A stretch of 64,000 nt of DNA, taken from contig WXYP01000004.1 in NCBI GenBank assembly GCA_009901575.1, positions 1 through 64,000 on the forward strand, given 5' to 3'. Position 1 is the stretch's first letter. Every line of letters begins with the position of its first letter. Below the pieces are notes generated by a model, which made no database searches, was not told where the DNA came from, and saw only the letters and a list, made by a program, of their open reading frames with translations. The translations under genes were made by a program, and so were the position numbers. This document shows, piece after piece, positions 55,216 through 64,000 of this stretch. This DNA comes from Flavobacteriaceae bacterium R38. GTDB taxonomy: Bacteria; Bacteroidota; Bacteroidia; Flavobacteriales; Flavobacteriaceae.

Positions 55216-56485
55216 ACTTTTAAATATTTTATATACTTATTTTAAATATTCAGAGTATCTGAAATTTCAGTATAAATCTGCAGAGAGTATTAAACTGTAT
55301 CAAGAAAAAAAACTAAAAAGAATACTGGAAATTGCAGTAAACAAGGTTCCTTTTTACAGGAAATATAAAGGGATAATTGATTTTGAAAATTTTAACCTGG
55401 AAGAATTGAAAAAACTTCCTGTAATTACCAAAGATGATATACGAAAGGATCCGTCAGTTTTTTTAAGAGAAGATATAAATATAGAAGGAATAAGATGGAA
55501 GTCTACCTCTGGGTCTTCGGGAAAGCCTTTTAGAGTCCCCAAAAGTTATTACAGTGATGCTATAGAGGTAATTTTGGGGTACAGAGCATGGTCTTTAGGT
55601 AAAAATGTTTATAAAGTAAGAGAACCAGCAATTGTTCTTCGAAGTTTTTCTCCAAAGCAAGGAGAACCTATTTTTAAGAGAGACTGGGTAAGAAATTTTT
55701 GGTATTTATCTCCATATCATATAAATGATCAATACTTACCTGAATTTATAGAAGTTTTTAAAAAATCTAAAGCTAAGATTTTAAAAGGATACCCTTCGTC
55801 AATTTATATTTTGACGCTTTTGCTTAAAAAGAATGAGATTAGATTACCACAAATACAAACGATTGTTACATCTTCGGAAACAATGTTACCTAAATATAGA
55901 AGTGAAATTAAAAAATACTGGAAATGTGATGTCTTGGATTGGTATGGACAAAATGAAAGAACGGTAACTGTACAACAATGTTCGGAAGGAAAATATCATA
56001 ATAATGATGAATATGGTATTTGTGAAGTAGACAAATTTAATAACATAATTGCAACATCATTAAATAATGATATTATGCCTTTATTGAGGTATAATACAAA
56101 TGATAAAGCAATACCTTTGGAAGAAAATGAACCTGGATGCTCCTGTAGAAGAGGGCTTTCAATCCCTTTTAAAGGAATTATGGGGCGTTCGGATGATATT
56201 ATTTATAAAGAAGGAAAAGAACCTATTCCGACTATAAATTTCTATAATTTAATGGAGAAATTTCAAAAGATAAAACAATTTTACCTCCTTCAAAAAGAAG
56301 ACTTATCGATTGAAATGATAGTTAGTGAAAATGAACCTTTGAATTCTCAGGATATAGAAAACCTTACCGAAGGAATAAAACAGCGTGTAGGGAATATTCC
56401 TTTGTCCATTAATATCGTAAATGATATTTCTCGCAATAAAGACACAGATAAAGTAAAAATTATAGAATCTAAAGTAAAACTATGA
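55190..56485 (+). CDS. CapK-like phenylacetate-CoA ligase family (AMP-forming) protein
   Basis: The 431-residue ANL-superfamily enzyme has the P-loop KSTSGSSGKPFRVP (about residues 104-117), then KGYPSSIY and TSSETMLPKYRSEI. The AMP-binding DWYGQNERTVTVQQC region and the C-terminal GRSDDIIYKEG (about 335-345) follow. The PaaK/CapK branch occurs in capsule loci and is thought to activate an acid, possibly for transfer to a sugar; the acceptor here is unknown. It overlaps the PHP gene by 26 bp and the aminotransferase by 4 bp. Confidence 0.85.
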   Translation: MKVSHSINKLLNILYTYFKYSEYLKFQYKSAESIKLYQEKKLKRILEIAVNKVPFYRKYKGIIDFENFNLEELKKLPVITKDDIRKDPSVFLREDINIEGIRWKSTSGSSGKPFRVPKSYYSDAIEVILGYRAWSLGKNVYKVREPAIVLRSFSPKQGEPIFKRDWVRNFWYLSPYHINDQYLPEFIEVFKKSKAKILKGYPSSIYILTLLLKKNEIRLPQIQTIVTSSETMLPKYRSEIKKYWKCDVLDWYGQNERTVTVQQCSEGKYHNNDEYGICEVDKFNNIIATSLNNDIMPLLRYNTNDKAIPLEENEPGCSCRRGLSIPFKGIMGRSDDIIYKEGKEPIPTINFYNLMEKFQKIKQFYLLQKEDLSIEMIVSENEPLNSQDIENLTEGIKQRVGNIPLSINIVNDISRNKDTDKVKIIESKVKL

Positions 56486-57657
56486 TGAAAGAAAAAGAAG
56501 AACTTATAAAGCAATTGCGTCTTTTAAAAGAAGAAGCAGGCTCTCATTCTCCTAGTATATTTACTATTAAAGAAAGCATTCCTCAACTGGATGTTAGAGT
56601 AGACGCTTGTTTTCTATCTAATCCATATGCTACCGATTTATTTTTAGATTATTTTAAACGAGAACTTCTCGATACGGGAGGACTTAGGGATTTATTAGAA
56701 TTTTATCCTTCTCAAAATAGAGTAATTGCAGAATCGCTTTCGGGAGCCATTGGAATTCATCCTGATAATATTTTTATTGGTAATGGAGCTATAGAAATCA
56801 TCCAAACTGTTATTCAGCGATATACCAAGAAAAAAATTATAATTAATATACCAACTTTTTCTTCGTACTATGAATTTATTAATGATGATGTAGAAGTTGT
56901 TTATAATAGATTATCTAAAGAAAATAACTTTGAACTGGATATTGATGAATACATAAAACTCGTTAAGAAGGAACGTCCGGATACTGTAGTTCTTATTAAC
57001 CCCAATAACCCGGATGGAGGTTATATGGATTCTGAAAAAATAAGATACTTATTAAGAGAGCTTAGAGACGTTAAGAATTTTATTCTTGATGAGAGTTTTA
57101 TTCATTTTGCTTATGAAAATGAATATTACGATTTGAAAACAGCATCGAATTTAGTCTATAAATTCCCTAACCTGATCTTGGTAAAGAGTATGTCAAAAGA
57201 TTTTGGAATAGCAGGAATTAGAGCAGGTTATGCTGTGATGAATTCCAGAAGGGTCCAGGAATTGTTATTAAATGGTTTTTTATGGAATTCTAATGGATTA
57301 TCTGAATATTTTTTCAGATTATATACAAGTGATTATTTTTTGAAAGAATATGAAGAAGTAAGAGTAAAATATATCAAGGAAACCCAGGACTTTATTAATG
57401 AACTTAAGCAAATTCCGAATCTTAAAATCTATCCAAGTATGGCAAATTTTGTACTTGTAGAAATTATGACGGGAGAATCGAGCGATGATTTTGTGTTTAA
57501 CATGTTAATTAATCATGGTATTTACTTAAGAACCTGTTCTGATAAAATAGGTCTTAATGGAGAATTTGTGCGCCTTGCTTCCAGAACAAAAGAAGAAAAT
57601 AAATATATAATAGAAGCTTTTACAAAAGAGTTAAGCTTAGTGAAAGAATTAAAATAA
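56482..57657 (+). CDS. PLP-dependent aminotransferase, class I/II (HisC/CobD-like)
   Basis: The 391-residue fold-type-I enzyme contains GNGAIEIIQTVIQRY (about residues 98-112), then VLINPNNPDGGYMD (about 170-183) and FILDESFIHFAYE. The PLP Lys is in VKSMSKDFGIAGIRAGYAVM (about 234-253). It resembles histidinol-phosphate or threonine-phosphate-type aminotransferases, but it lies far from any his or cobalamin genes. Its placement next to a CapK-like ligase and PHP protein suggests it makes an amino compound used in the polysaccharide. It overlaps the CapK gene by 4 bp. Confidence 0.86.
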   Translation: MMKEKEELIKQLRLLKEEAGSHSPSIFTIKESIPQLDVRVDACFLSNPYATDLFLDYFKRELLDTGGLRDLLEFYPSQNRVIAESLSGAIGIHPDNIFIGNGAIEIIQTVIQRYTKKKIIINIPTFSSYYEFINDDVEVVYNRLSKENNFELDIDEYIKLVKKERPDTVVLINPNNPDGGYMDSEKIRYLLRELRDVKNFILDESFIHFAYENEYYDLKTASNLVYKFPNLILVKSMSKDFGIAGIRAGYAVMNSRRVQELLLNGFLWNSNGLSEYFFRLYTSDYFLKEYEEVRVKYIKETQDFINELKQIPNLKIYPSMANFVLVEIMTGESSDDFVFNMLINHGIYLRTCSDKIGLNGEFVRLASRTKEENKYIIEAFTKELSLVKELK

Positions 57658-57674
57658 TTACATATAATATTGAA

Positions 57675-59816
57675 ATGAAACAAGTAATACAAAATTTTAA
57701 AACAGGAGAATTATATGTAGATGATGTTCCCGTACCATCAATTTCAAAAGGAATGGTATTGGTAGAAAACAGATATTCTTTGATTAGCGCTGGTACGGAG
57801 AGAGGAACGGTAAAAGTAGCAAAGGCAAATCTGATAGGAAAAGCCAAACAAAGACCTGATTTAGTGGCGCAAGTACTTCAGAATGTTAAAAAAGAAGGCT
57901 TAAAAGCAACACTTAATAAAGTGAAAACTAAATTGGATTCTTTAAAAGCACTAGGTTACAGTACTTCAGGGGTGGTTTCTGCATCTATGGACACTAAAGG
58001 GATATTTAAACCAGGAGATAGAGTAGCTTGTGCGGGGCAGGATTATGCATCGCATTCTGAAATGGTTGGTATTCCTCAAAATCTGGTTGCTAAAATTCCG
58101 GATAATGTTTCTTTTGAAGAAGCAAGTTTTACCACCTTAGGAGCAATAGCTTTACAAGGAGTCAGACAATCTGAACCACGTCTTGGAGATAATATTTGTG
58201 TTATAGGCCTTGGATTATTAGGGCAAATTACATGTCAGTTGCTTAAAGCAAATGGTTGTAATGTTTTTGGATTGGATTTATCAGAAAAACTGGTGGAATT
58301 ATCCATGCAAACCGGAGCAGACATGGCACTTTTAAGAAATGATTCTAATTTGATGTCAGCTATAGATAATTTTACTAATGGACATGGATTCGACAGTATA
58401 ATAATTACAGCTGCGGCTCCTTCTAACGACCCTATTGAATTATCAGCTGAAATTGCCAGGAAAAAAGGAAAAGTGGTAGTAGTAGGAGCAGTTAAAATGG
58501 ATATTCCAAGAGATCCACATTTCTACAGAAAAGAATTGGACTTGAAAATGTCTTGTTCTTATGGTCCCGGAAGATATGACGTAGATTATGAAGAAAATGG
58601 AAATGACTATCCTTATGCATATGTTCGCTGGACAGAACAAAGAAATATGGAAGCTTTTCTAAAACTTATTTCTTCAAAAAAATTAGATTTAAAACCTTTA
58701 ATTACACACGTCTATGATATTACAGAAGCCGAAAAAGCTTATGATATTGTTCTTGGAAAAGTAGAGGAGCCACATATAGGTATCTTGTTGAAATATGAAG
58801 AAGGAACTGAAAAACAAGTTACATTAGTATCAGTTAACAAAAACAAAAGAGAAGCTATTAATACTGGTTTCATAGGTGCAGGAAGTTTTGCCCAAAGTTA
58901 TTTGATCCCTAATGTAAAATCATGGGGAGCCTCTTTAGACACAGTAGTTACATCTAAAGGAATTACCTCTAAAAATGTTGCATCAAAATTCGCTTTTAAC
59001 AATTCTTCTTCAGATGCAGCTGATATTTTTAATGAAAAAAGTATAGATACCGTATTTATTGCTACCCCTCATAATTCGCATGCCTCTTACGCCATAAGAG
59101 CAATTGCTGACAATAAAAATGTTTTTGTTGAAAAGCCACTTGCGATGAATTATAATGAATTGGAGCAAGTAAAAGAAGCTTATGAAAAAAATCCGGTTAA
59201 TCTAATGGTTGGATTTAACAGGCGTTTTGCCCCGGTTTCGGAAGAAATTAAAAGAGAATTTCAAAATTTAGGAGAGCCATTAGTAGTTAACATAAGGGTT
59301 AACGCTGGTTTTATACCTAAAGATCACTGGACACAAAATGAAAATCTAGGAGGAGGAAGAGTTATTGGAGAAATGTGTCATTTTATTGACTTGATGCAGT
59401 TTTTTACTGATTCAAAGCCCGTAAAAGTATATGCTGAAAGTATAAGCTCGACCAATGAGAAGCTTAAAACAGACGATAATATAAGTATTGTTGTAAAATT
59501 TGATAATGGTTCTATTGGAAACCTTGTGTATTTAGCAAATGGAGATAAATCTCTTCCAAAAGAATTAATTGAAGTGTTTGGTGGTGGGAAAATAGGTAGA
59601 ATACATGATTTCAGGTATGGAGAGCTTCATACAGGCAACTCTGTAAAGAAGATTAAGCTTGACGGAAAAGGTCATAAACAAGAAGTTCATACCTTTTTGG
59701 ATACAATTAAAAATGCTAAAGAAGCACCGATTTCTTTTACATCTATTTATGATACTACTTTGGTAACCTTTAAAATCATAGATAGCTTATCTACCGGGCT
59801 TCCACAAACAATTTAA
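57675..59816 (+). CDS. Two-domain oxidoreductase: zinc-type alcohol dehydrogenase plus Gfo/Idh/MocA
   Basis: The 713-residue fusion has residues about 1-375 forming an MDR/alcohol-dehydrogenase-like domain (RYSLISAGTERGTV; GDRVACAGQDYASHSEMV; NICVIGLGLLGQITCQLL). Residues about 390-700 form a Gfo/Idh/MocA domain (TGFIGAGSFAQSYLIPNV; FIATPHNSHASYA; VEKPLAMN; GGGRVIGEMCHFIDLMQFF). Such two-domain proteins recur in exopolysaccharide loci and probably act on a sugar nucleotide or lipid-linked sugar. The natural reaction is not known to me. It starts 17 bp after the aminotransferase gene. Confidence 0.9.
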   Translation: MKQVIQNFKTGELYVDDVPVPSISKGMVLVENRYSLISAGTERGTVKVAKANLIGKAKQRPDLVAQVLQNVKKEGLKATLNKVKTKLDSLKALGYSTSGVVSASMDTKGIFKPGDRVACAGQDYASHSEMVGIPQNLVAKIPDNVSFEEASFTTLGAIALQGVRQSEPRLGDNICVIGLGLLGQITCQLLKANGCNVFGLDLSEKLVELSMQTGADMALLRNDSNLMSAIDNFTNGHGFDSIIITAAAPSNDPIELSAEIARKKGKVVVVGAVKMDIPRDPHFYRKELDLKMSCSYGPGRYDVDYEENGNDYPYAYVRWTEQRNMEAFLKLISSKKLDLKPLITHVYDITEAEKAYDIVLGKVEEPHIGILLKYEEGTEKQVTLVSVNKNKREAINTGFIGAGSFAQSYLIPNVKSWGASLDTVVTSKGITSKNVASKFAFNNSSSDAADIFNEKSIDTVFIATPHNSHASYAIRAIADNKNVFVEKPLAMNYNELEQVKEAYEKNPVNLMVGFNRRFAPVSEEIKREFQNLGEPLVVNIRVNAGFIPKDHWTQNENLGGGRVIGEMCHFIDLMQFFTDSKPVKVYAESISSTNEKLKTDDNISIVVKFDNGSIGNLVYLANGDKSLPKELIEVFGGGKIGRIHDFRYGELHTGNSVKKIKLDGKGHKQEVHTFLDTIKNAKEAPISFTSIYDTTLVTFKIIDSLSTGLPQTI

Positions 59817-59818
59817 AT

Positions 59819-61267
59819 TTGAAAACAGATAAAGCAAACCTAGTTATTGAAAAACATAAAGACACATTTTTTTTTGTGTCTTTATGTTTTATGGTTCTGA
59901 TTTTACCACTTTTCAATAACCTAACGCCTATTGGAATTGCTATTATTTCTCTTGCATTTATTTTTGATGTTTATAACCTCAAAGATAATTTTTTAGCAGT
60001 GTTTCGGAAAAGAGATAATTTATTTCCAATTGTTCTTTATTTACTGGCTATTCTGAGCTTAATATATACCTCAGATTTCGAACAAGGCGCAAAATATATA
60101 GGAAAATTAATTCCGTTTTTATCGTTACCTATCGTTTTAGTAAAAGTTAAAGATTTGAGTTCTAAACAACTTCACATCTTGTTTAAACTTTATATTTATG
60201 GTTGTCTGTTAGCTTGCTTTTGGGCTATGGGTGATTTTATTATCGAGACAAGTTCTGGGAAATTTAAAGAAATTCACCATCCTGATAACTGGTTTAATTA
60301 TTTTGCGAATAGGATAACTTATCATGAAATGATAGAGAATACTTCAATAGGCCATGCAGGATATTTTTCACTCTATCTGGCAATAGCTGTTTTTTTGTGT
60401 TTTTATGAATGGTTGAGAAGTAAAAAAAGAAGATATATTTATCTATTGATATTTTTTATTTTCTTTCTTGTATTATTACACGCATTGATGATTAATATTG
60501 CATTATATACCTGTATAGTGCTATTTTTTACGGTGTTTAAGGATAGCTATTTCGATTTCAAAAAAAAATACTTATATCTGTTAATAGTTTCTTTTGCAGG
60601 TGGATTCATTTGCTCTTATTTGCTCATCAATAAAATTATACCTCACCCTAATTATATCTATCTGTTTGAAAATAAGAATTACAACCTATTCTTAATAACA
60701 GCACCAATAATAACTTCGATTTTTTCATACTTCTTAGTTAAGAATCAATGGTTATACAATAAAAAGTTTGTATTTGGAACAAGCTTTTTAGTATTACTAT
60801 TCGTTTTTTATGTTGTATATAGTAATTTCTTTTATGTTGATGATAAGAGTATATCAAACCTGGAAGCGAGAACGGTAAATTGGAGAGCAAGCTTAATCTT
60901 GATTAAAGATAATATGTTATTTGGCTTAGGAATAGGAGATGTTCAGAATGAATTAACCAAAAAATATCTTGAAATGGATTTTGAAAAACTCAGTTATAAT
61001 GAGCATAATCAATATTTAAGATTTTGGCTTCAGTCAGGAATAGTTTCTTTAATAATCTTTATTTTTTGGATGTTTCAATTTCTTAAAAATAGTATTAAGA
61101 AAAAGAACTATTTATTATTTGGTTTGGTTTTAATGGTAAGTTTCTTTTCTTTTTCAGAATCGGTATTTGCCAGACAGTATGGAATAATTTTTATTATTTT
61201 CTTTATGTATCTTCTTAACAACAGAGAGTTGTACTCTGATTTTAAAAATGATTCCATAAATAACTAA
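59819..61267 (+). CDS. O-antigen ligase (WaaL/RfaL)-family membrane protein
   Basis: The 482-residue protein has about eleven membrane helices. It has a large periplasmic segment late in the chain with the family-like DDKSISNLEARTVNWRASLILIKDNMLFGLGIGD (Wzy_C pattern, about residues 340-373) and SYNEHNQYLRFWLQSGI (about 391-407). The start is TTG at 59819, 2 bp after the preceding stop; the first ATG lies inside the first helix. It may be the ligase attaching the finished polymer, or a second polymerase. Sequence alone cannot separate these roles. Confidence 0.78.
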   Translation: MKTDKANLVIEKHKDTFFFVSLCFMVLILPLFNNLTPIGIAIISLAFIFDVYNLKDNFLAVFRKRDNLFPIVLYLLAILSLIYTSDFEQGAKYIGKLIPFLSLPIVLVKVKDLSSKQLHILFKLYIYGCLLACFWAMGDFIIETSSGKFKEIHHPDNWFNYFANRITYHEMIENTSIGHAGYFSLYLAIAVFLCFYEWLRSKKRRYIYLLIFFIFFLVLLHALMINIALYTCIVLFFTVFKDSYFDFKKKYLYLLIVSFAGGFICSYLLINKIIPHPNYIYLFENKNYNLFLITAPIITSIFSYFLVKNQWLYNKKFVFGTSFLVLLFVFYVVYSNFFYVDDKSISNLEARTVNWRASLILIKDNMLFGLGIGDVQNELTKKYLEMDFEKLSYNEHNQYLRFWLQSGIVSLIIFIFWMFQFLKNSIKKKNYLLFGLVLMVSFFSFSESVFARQYGIIFIIFFMYLLNNRELYSDFKNDSINN

Positions 61268-61272
61268 GTAGA

Positions 61273-62451
61273 ATGAAAAATGAAATTGTTTTGAAGGAAA
61301 GTTTTGAAAAACTAAAAAACTACGTTGAAAGTGCAGAATTTAAAGGATGGGATCCCTATGATGGTTTAAATAGTAAATTGTTTAATTCAATTCCTTTTTT
61401 AAATAAAAACAGGTTAGCACGGTTAATTTGGATACAGGCTTTTAAAAGAAATCCAATTAACTTCAGAAATGTAACGATAGTTGAAAAAGATTATAACCCT
61501 AAAGGACTGGGTCTTTTTTTAACCGGATATTGTAATATGTATCTCTCAGACCCTTCAAAAAAAGAATACTTGGATAAGATCAATTTTCTTGCTTCTAAGA
61601 TTTTAGAATTGAAATCTGAAGGATATTCGGGAGCGTGTTGGGGATATAATTTTGATTGGCAAGCGAGAGCTTTTTTTCAACCTAAAAGTACACCTACCGT
61701 GGTAGCGACAACCTTTATCGCAAGTGCTTTACTAGATGCTTATAAGATTACCGGAGATTCAAAATACCTTGAAACAGCAATTAGCTCAGCTTCCTTTATT
61801 CTCAAAGATCTAAATAGGACATATGATAAAAAAGGAAATTTTTCTTTTTCATATTCTCCATTAGATAAGACACAGGTTTTTAATGCTTCTTTGCTAGGAG
61901 TAAAGTTGTTGTGTTTAGTATATGAACATACAAACAATAAAGAGCTACTGGAAGAGGCAAGAAAAGCAGTAAGCTATGTTTGTGATTTTCAACAAGAAAA
62001 TGGAGCTTGGGCCTATGGAACTTTGCCATACCATCAGTGGATAGACAATTTTCATACAGGATATAACCTGGAATGTATTTATCTATATCAGAAAATTTCC
62101 GGAGACAGTCAGTTTTCAGACAATATAAGTAAAGGATTAAAATATTATCTCGATACTTTTTTTACTAAAGAGGGGATTTCAAAATATTATAATAACTCTG
62201 TATATCCTATAGATATTCATGCTCCTGCACAATTAGTAGTTACGCTATCAAGATTAGAAGTTTTACAAGAAAATAAAGATCTTATCAATAGAGTTTTGGG
62301 TTGGACAATTAATAATATGCAATCTGAAAAAGGATATTTTTATTATCAGAAAAAGAAATTTTTTAGCTCTAAGATACCTTATATTAGATGGGCTCAAGCA
62401 TGGATGTTTTATGCTTTTTCATATTATTTTAAAGAAATAGAAAATGAGTAG
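61273..62451 (+). CDS. Alpha/alpha-barrel (six-hairpin-like) sugar-modification protein, function unknown
   Basis: The 392-residue soluble protein has no signal peptide. It shows repeated helical hairpins with aromatic/Gly turns (YSGACWGYNFDWQARAFF, about residues 117-134; ENGAWAYGTLPYHQWIDNFHTGYNLECIYLY, about 236-266; SEKGYFYYQKKKFFSSKIPYIRWAQAWMFYAF). This is the look of (alpha/alpha)6 barrels of glycoside hydrolases and C5-epimerases. It lies in a polysaccharide locus after the ligase-like gene. The lack of an export signal suggests it acts on cytoplasmic intermediates. The family was not recognised with certainty. Confidence 0.7.
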   Translation: MKNEIVLKESFEKLKNYVESAEFKGWDPYDGLNSKLFNSIPFLNKNRLARLIWIQAFKRNPINFRNVTIVEKDYNPKGLGLFLTGYCNMYLSDPSKKEYLDKINFLASKILELKSEGYSGACWGYNFDWQARAFFQPKSTPTVVATTFIASALLDAYKITGDSKYLETAISSASFILKDLNRTYDKKGNFSFSYSPLDKTQVFNASLLGVKLLCLVYEHTNNKELLEEARKAVSYVCDFQQENGAWAYGTLPYHQWIDNFHTGYNLECIYLYQKISGDSQFSDNISKGLKYYLDTFFTKEGISKYYNNSVYPIDIHAPAQLVVTLSRLEVLQENKDLINRVLGWTINNMQSEKGYFYYQKKKFFSSKIPYIRWAQAWMFYAFSYYFKEIENE

Positions 62452-63184
62452 AATTAATATACTTAATTCCAATATTGATAATTTAAACATGGAAGAAACC
62501 TTGAGCTTAATTCAAGATAAAATCGAGAGTAAAGAACAGGTTCATCATGTTGTAGTTAATGCAGGAAAAATTGTTTCTATGCAGAATGATCAGATATTGA
62601 GGGAGAGTGTAAATGATGCAGACTTGATCAATGCTGATGGTCAAGCTGTTGTTTGGGCTTCGAAGATATTAGGAAAGCCTTTAAAGGAAAGAGTTGCAGG
62701 AATAGATTTAATGCAAAAACTTATTAAAGTAGCTTACGAAAATAAATTTAAAGTTTATTTTTTGGGAGCAAAAGAAGAAATTGTTTCCAAGGTGGTAGAA
62801 AAATATACTTCAGAATACTCTGAAGAAATTGTAGCGGGTTATAGAAATGGATACTTTAAAAAGGAAGACGAAGAGCAAATAGCAAAGGACATTTCTCAAA
62901 GTGGAGCAGATATACTTTTTGTAGCAATAAGTTCCCCAACTAAAGAGAATTTTTTGCATCATAATAAAAAAATACTTTCTGGAGTAAGTTTTATAATGGG
63001 TGTAGGAGGAAGTTTTGATGTAGTGTCCGGACTTGTGAAGAGAGCACCTTTATGGATGCAAAAGTCAGGGTTGGAATGGTTTTACAGATTTATTCAGGAA
63101 CCTAAAAGAATGTGGAAAAGATATCTAATAGGCAATACAAAATTTGTACTTTTAGTTTTGAAGGAAAAACTATTTAAGAGATAA
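62444..63184 (+). CDS. WecG/TagA/CpsF-family glycosyltransferase
   Basis: The 246-residue GT26-type enzyme contains [16 protein letters not shown] (about residues 37-52), then [30 protein letters not shown] (about 61-90), [11 protein letters not shown] and [15 protein letters not shown]. The C-terminal [39 protein letters not shown] is diagnostic. In enteric bacteria WecG transfers ManNAcA, which fits the wecB-wecC pair in this locus. It overlaps the preceding gene by 8 bp. The sugar assignment rests on context. Confidence 0.9.
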   Translation: MSRINILNSNIDNLNMEETLSLIQDKIESKEQVHHVVVNAGKIVSMQNDQILRESVNDADLINADGQAVVWASKILGKPLKERVAGIDLMQKLIKVAYENKFKVYFLGAKEEIVSKVVEKYTSEYSEEIVAGYRNGYFKKEDEEQIAKDISQSGADILFVAISSPTKENFLHHNKKILSGVSFIMGVGGSFDVVSGLVKRAPLWMQKSGLEWFYRFIQEPKRMWKRYLIGNTKFVLLVLKEKLFKR

Positions 63185-63225
63185 ATAATAATATTTCTAA
63201 AATCTCTTATATTTTATATAGATAC

Positions 63226-64000
63226 ATGAAAAAAGTATTAATAACAGGAGCAGCTGGTTTTTTAGGCTCTCATTTATGTGACCGATTCATCAAAGAAGGG
63301 TACTATGTAATAGGCATGGACAATCTTATTACCGGAGATCTAAAAAATATAGAACACCTTTTTAAGCTAAAAACATTTGAATTTTACCATCATGATGTAA
63401 CTAAGTTTGTTCACGTTCCGGGAAAATTGGATTATATTTTACATTTTGCATCCCCGGCGAGTCCCATAGATTATCTTAAAATACCTATCCAAACTCTAAA
63501 AGTGGGAGCTTTAGGGACACATAATTTATTAGGTTTGGCTATAGAAAAAAATGCAAGAATACTTATAGCTTCTACTTCCGAAATTTATGGAGACCCTTTG
63601 GTTCATCCTCAAAATGAAGATTATTACGGAAATGTGAGTACGATTGGACCAAGAGGAGTTTATGATGAAGCTAAACGCTTTATGGAATCTATCACAATGG
63701 CATATCATCGCTTTCATGGATTAGAAACCAGGATTGTACGTATCTTTAATACTTATGGCCCCAGGATGCGTCTTAACGATGGAAGAGTAATTCCCGCATT
63801 TATAGGCCAGGCATTAAGAGGAGAAGATTTAACTGTTTTTGGGGATGGTTCGCAAACTCGTTCTTTTTGTTATGTAGATGATCAGGTGGAAGGGATTTAC
63901 AGGCTTTTGATGAGCGATTATACCGAGCCGATAAATATTGGAAATCCAGAAGAAATTACTATTAGAGATTTTGCAGAAGAGATTATAAAATTAACCGGAA
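63226..64000 (+). CDS. UDP-glucuronate decarboxylase-type SDR, partial (3' end off the right edge)
   Basis: The first 258 codons are visible, beginning [20 protein letters not shown]. The gene contains [13 protein letters not shown] (about residues 73-85), STSEIYGDP (about 115-123) and [11 protein letters not shown] (active-site Tyr/Lys, about 145-155). [16 protein letters not shown] and [14 protein letters not shown] follow. This set is typical of UDP-xylose synthase (UXS), which makes UDP-xylose from UDP-GlcUA. It starts 41 bp after the WecG-like gene. A UDP-glucose dehydrogenase supplying GlcUA is not in the window. Confidence 0.88.
   Translation, partial: MKKVLITGAAGFLGSHLCDRFIKEGYYVIGMDNLITGDLKNIEHLFKLKTFEFYHHDVTKFVHVPGKLDYILHFASPASPIDYLKIPIQTLKVGALGTHNLLGLAIEKNARILIASTSEIYGDPLVHPQNEDYYGNVSTIGPRGVYDEAKRFMESITMAYHRFHGLETRIVRIFNTYGPRMRLNDGRVIPAFIGQALRGEDLTVFGDGSQTRSFCYVDDQVEGIYRLLMSDYTEPINIGNPEEITIRDFAEEIIKLTG

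Noticed and set aside
50711-57657. AT-richer polysaccharide genes as a recent mobile island
   Set aside because: No integrase, transposase, tRNA target or flanking repeats are seen. Low GC is usual for such loci, so recent transfer cannot be claimed from this window.

Overview
The window looks like a chromosome segment of a gliding marine-type member of the Flavobacteriaceae (Bacteroidetes). Four things point there: a giant SprB-type surface adhesin beside type IX secretion (T9SS) components; flavobacterial-type lipoproteins and families (DUF4837, DUF4175, DUF2652, PorP/SprF); AT-rich DNA; and many start sites preceded by the Bacteroidetes -7 box TAnnTTTG. No rRNA, tRNA, insertion sequence, prophage or CRISPR array was seen.

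Region 1 (1-15135, minus strand) is a gliding/adhesion operon. It is transcribed as a secreted Ig-like protein with a T9SS type B C-terminal signal, then a PorP/SprF-type outer-membrane protein with added coiled coil and SPOR-like modules, then a giant SprB-repeat adhesin that runs off the left edge (at least 3482 residues). The adhesin gene holds an in-frame 1728-bp tandem duplication of seven SprB repeats in which I found no differences by eye, followed by an older diverged copy of the same module. The layout recalls sprC-sprD-sprB-sprF of Flavobacterium johnsoniae; any sprF would lie to the left of the window.

Region 2 (15.5-40.8 kb) is housekeeping: glnS, a secreted hypothetical protein, an SPFH protein, gltX, an AlkB-like hydroxylase, a DUF4175-ybeY-mnmG operon, a methyltransferase, an OmpH-like lipoprotein, DoxX, holB, DUF2652-pgk, a LysM lytic transglycosylase with DUF4837, tex, tatA and an M23 peptidase. 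Two parS-type palindromes flank mnmG and the following gene, and weaker matches occur further right. This suggests an origin-proximal chromosome-segregation zone. Several rho-independent terminators and one REP-like palindrome separate the units. One 55-codon membrane-protein gene (36855-37022) is also present.

Region 3 (40.8-64 kb, all plus strand, mostly overlapping or nearly abutting genes) starts with a GH3-family enzyme and an unrecognised conserved protein, then becomes a surface-polysaccharide locus: a Wzz-like chain-length protein, dTDP-L-rhamnose synthesis (rfbB, rfbA, rfbC, rfbD), UDP-ManNAcA synthesis (wecB, wecC), a Wzx-like flippase, a Wzy-like polymerase, a glycosyltransferase, and a modification block (PHP protein, CapK-like AMP-ligase, aminotransferase, two-domain dehydrogenase). 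After these come an O-antigen-ligase-like protein, an alpha/alpha-barrel protein, a WecG/TagA-type transferase and a UDP-glucuronate decarboxylase cut by the right edge. The locus should make a Wzx/Wzy-dependent heteropolysaccharide built from L-rhamnose, ManNAcA and possibly xylose, with an amino- or acyl-type decoration from the modification block.
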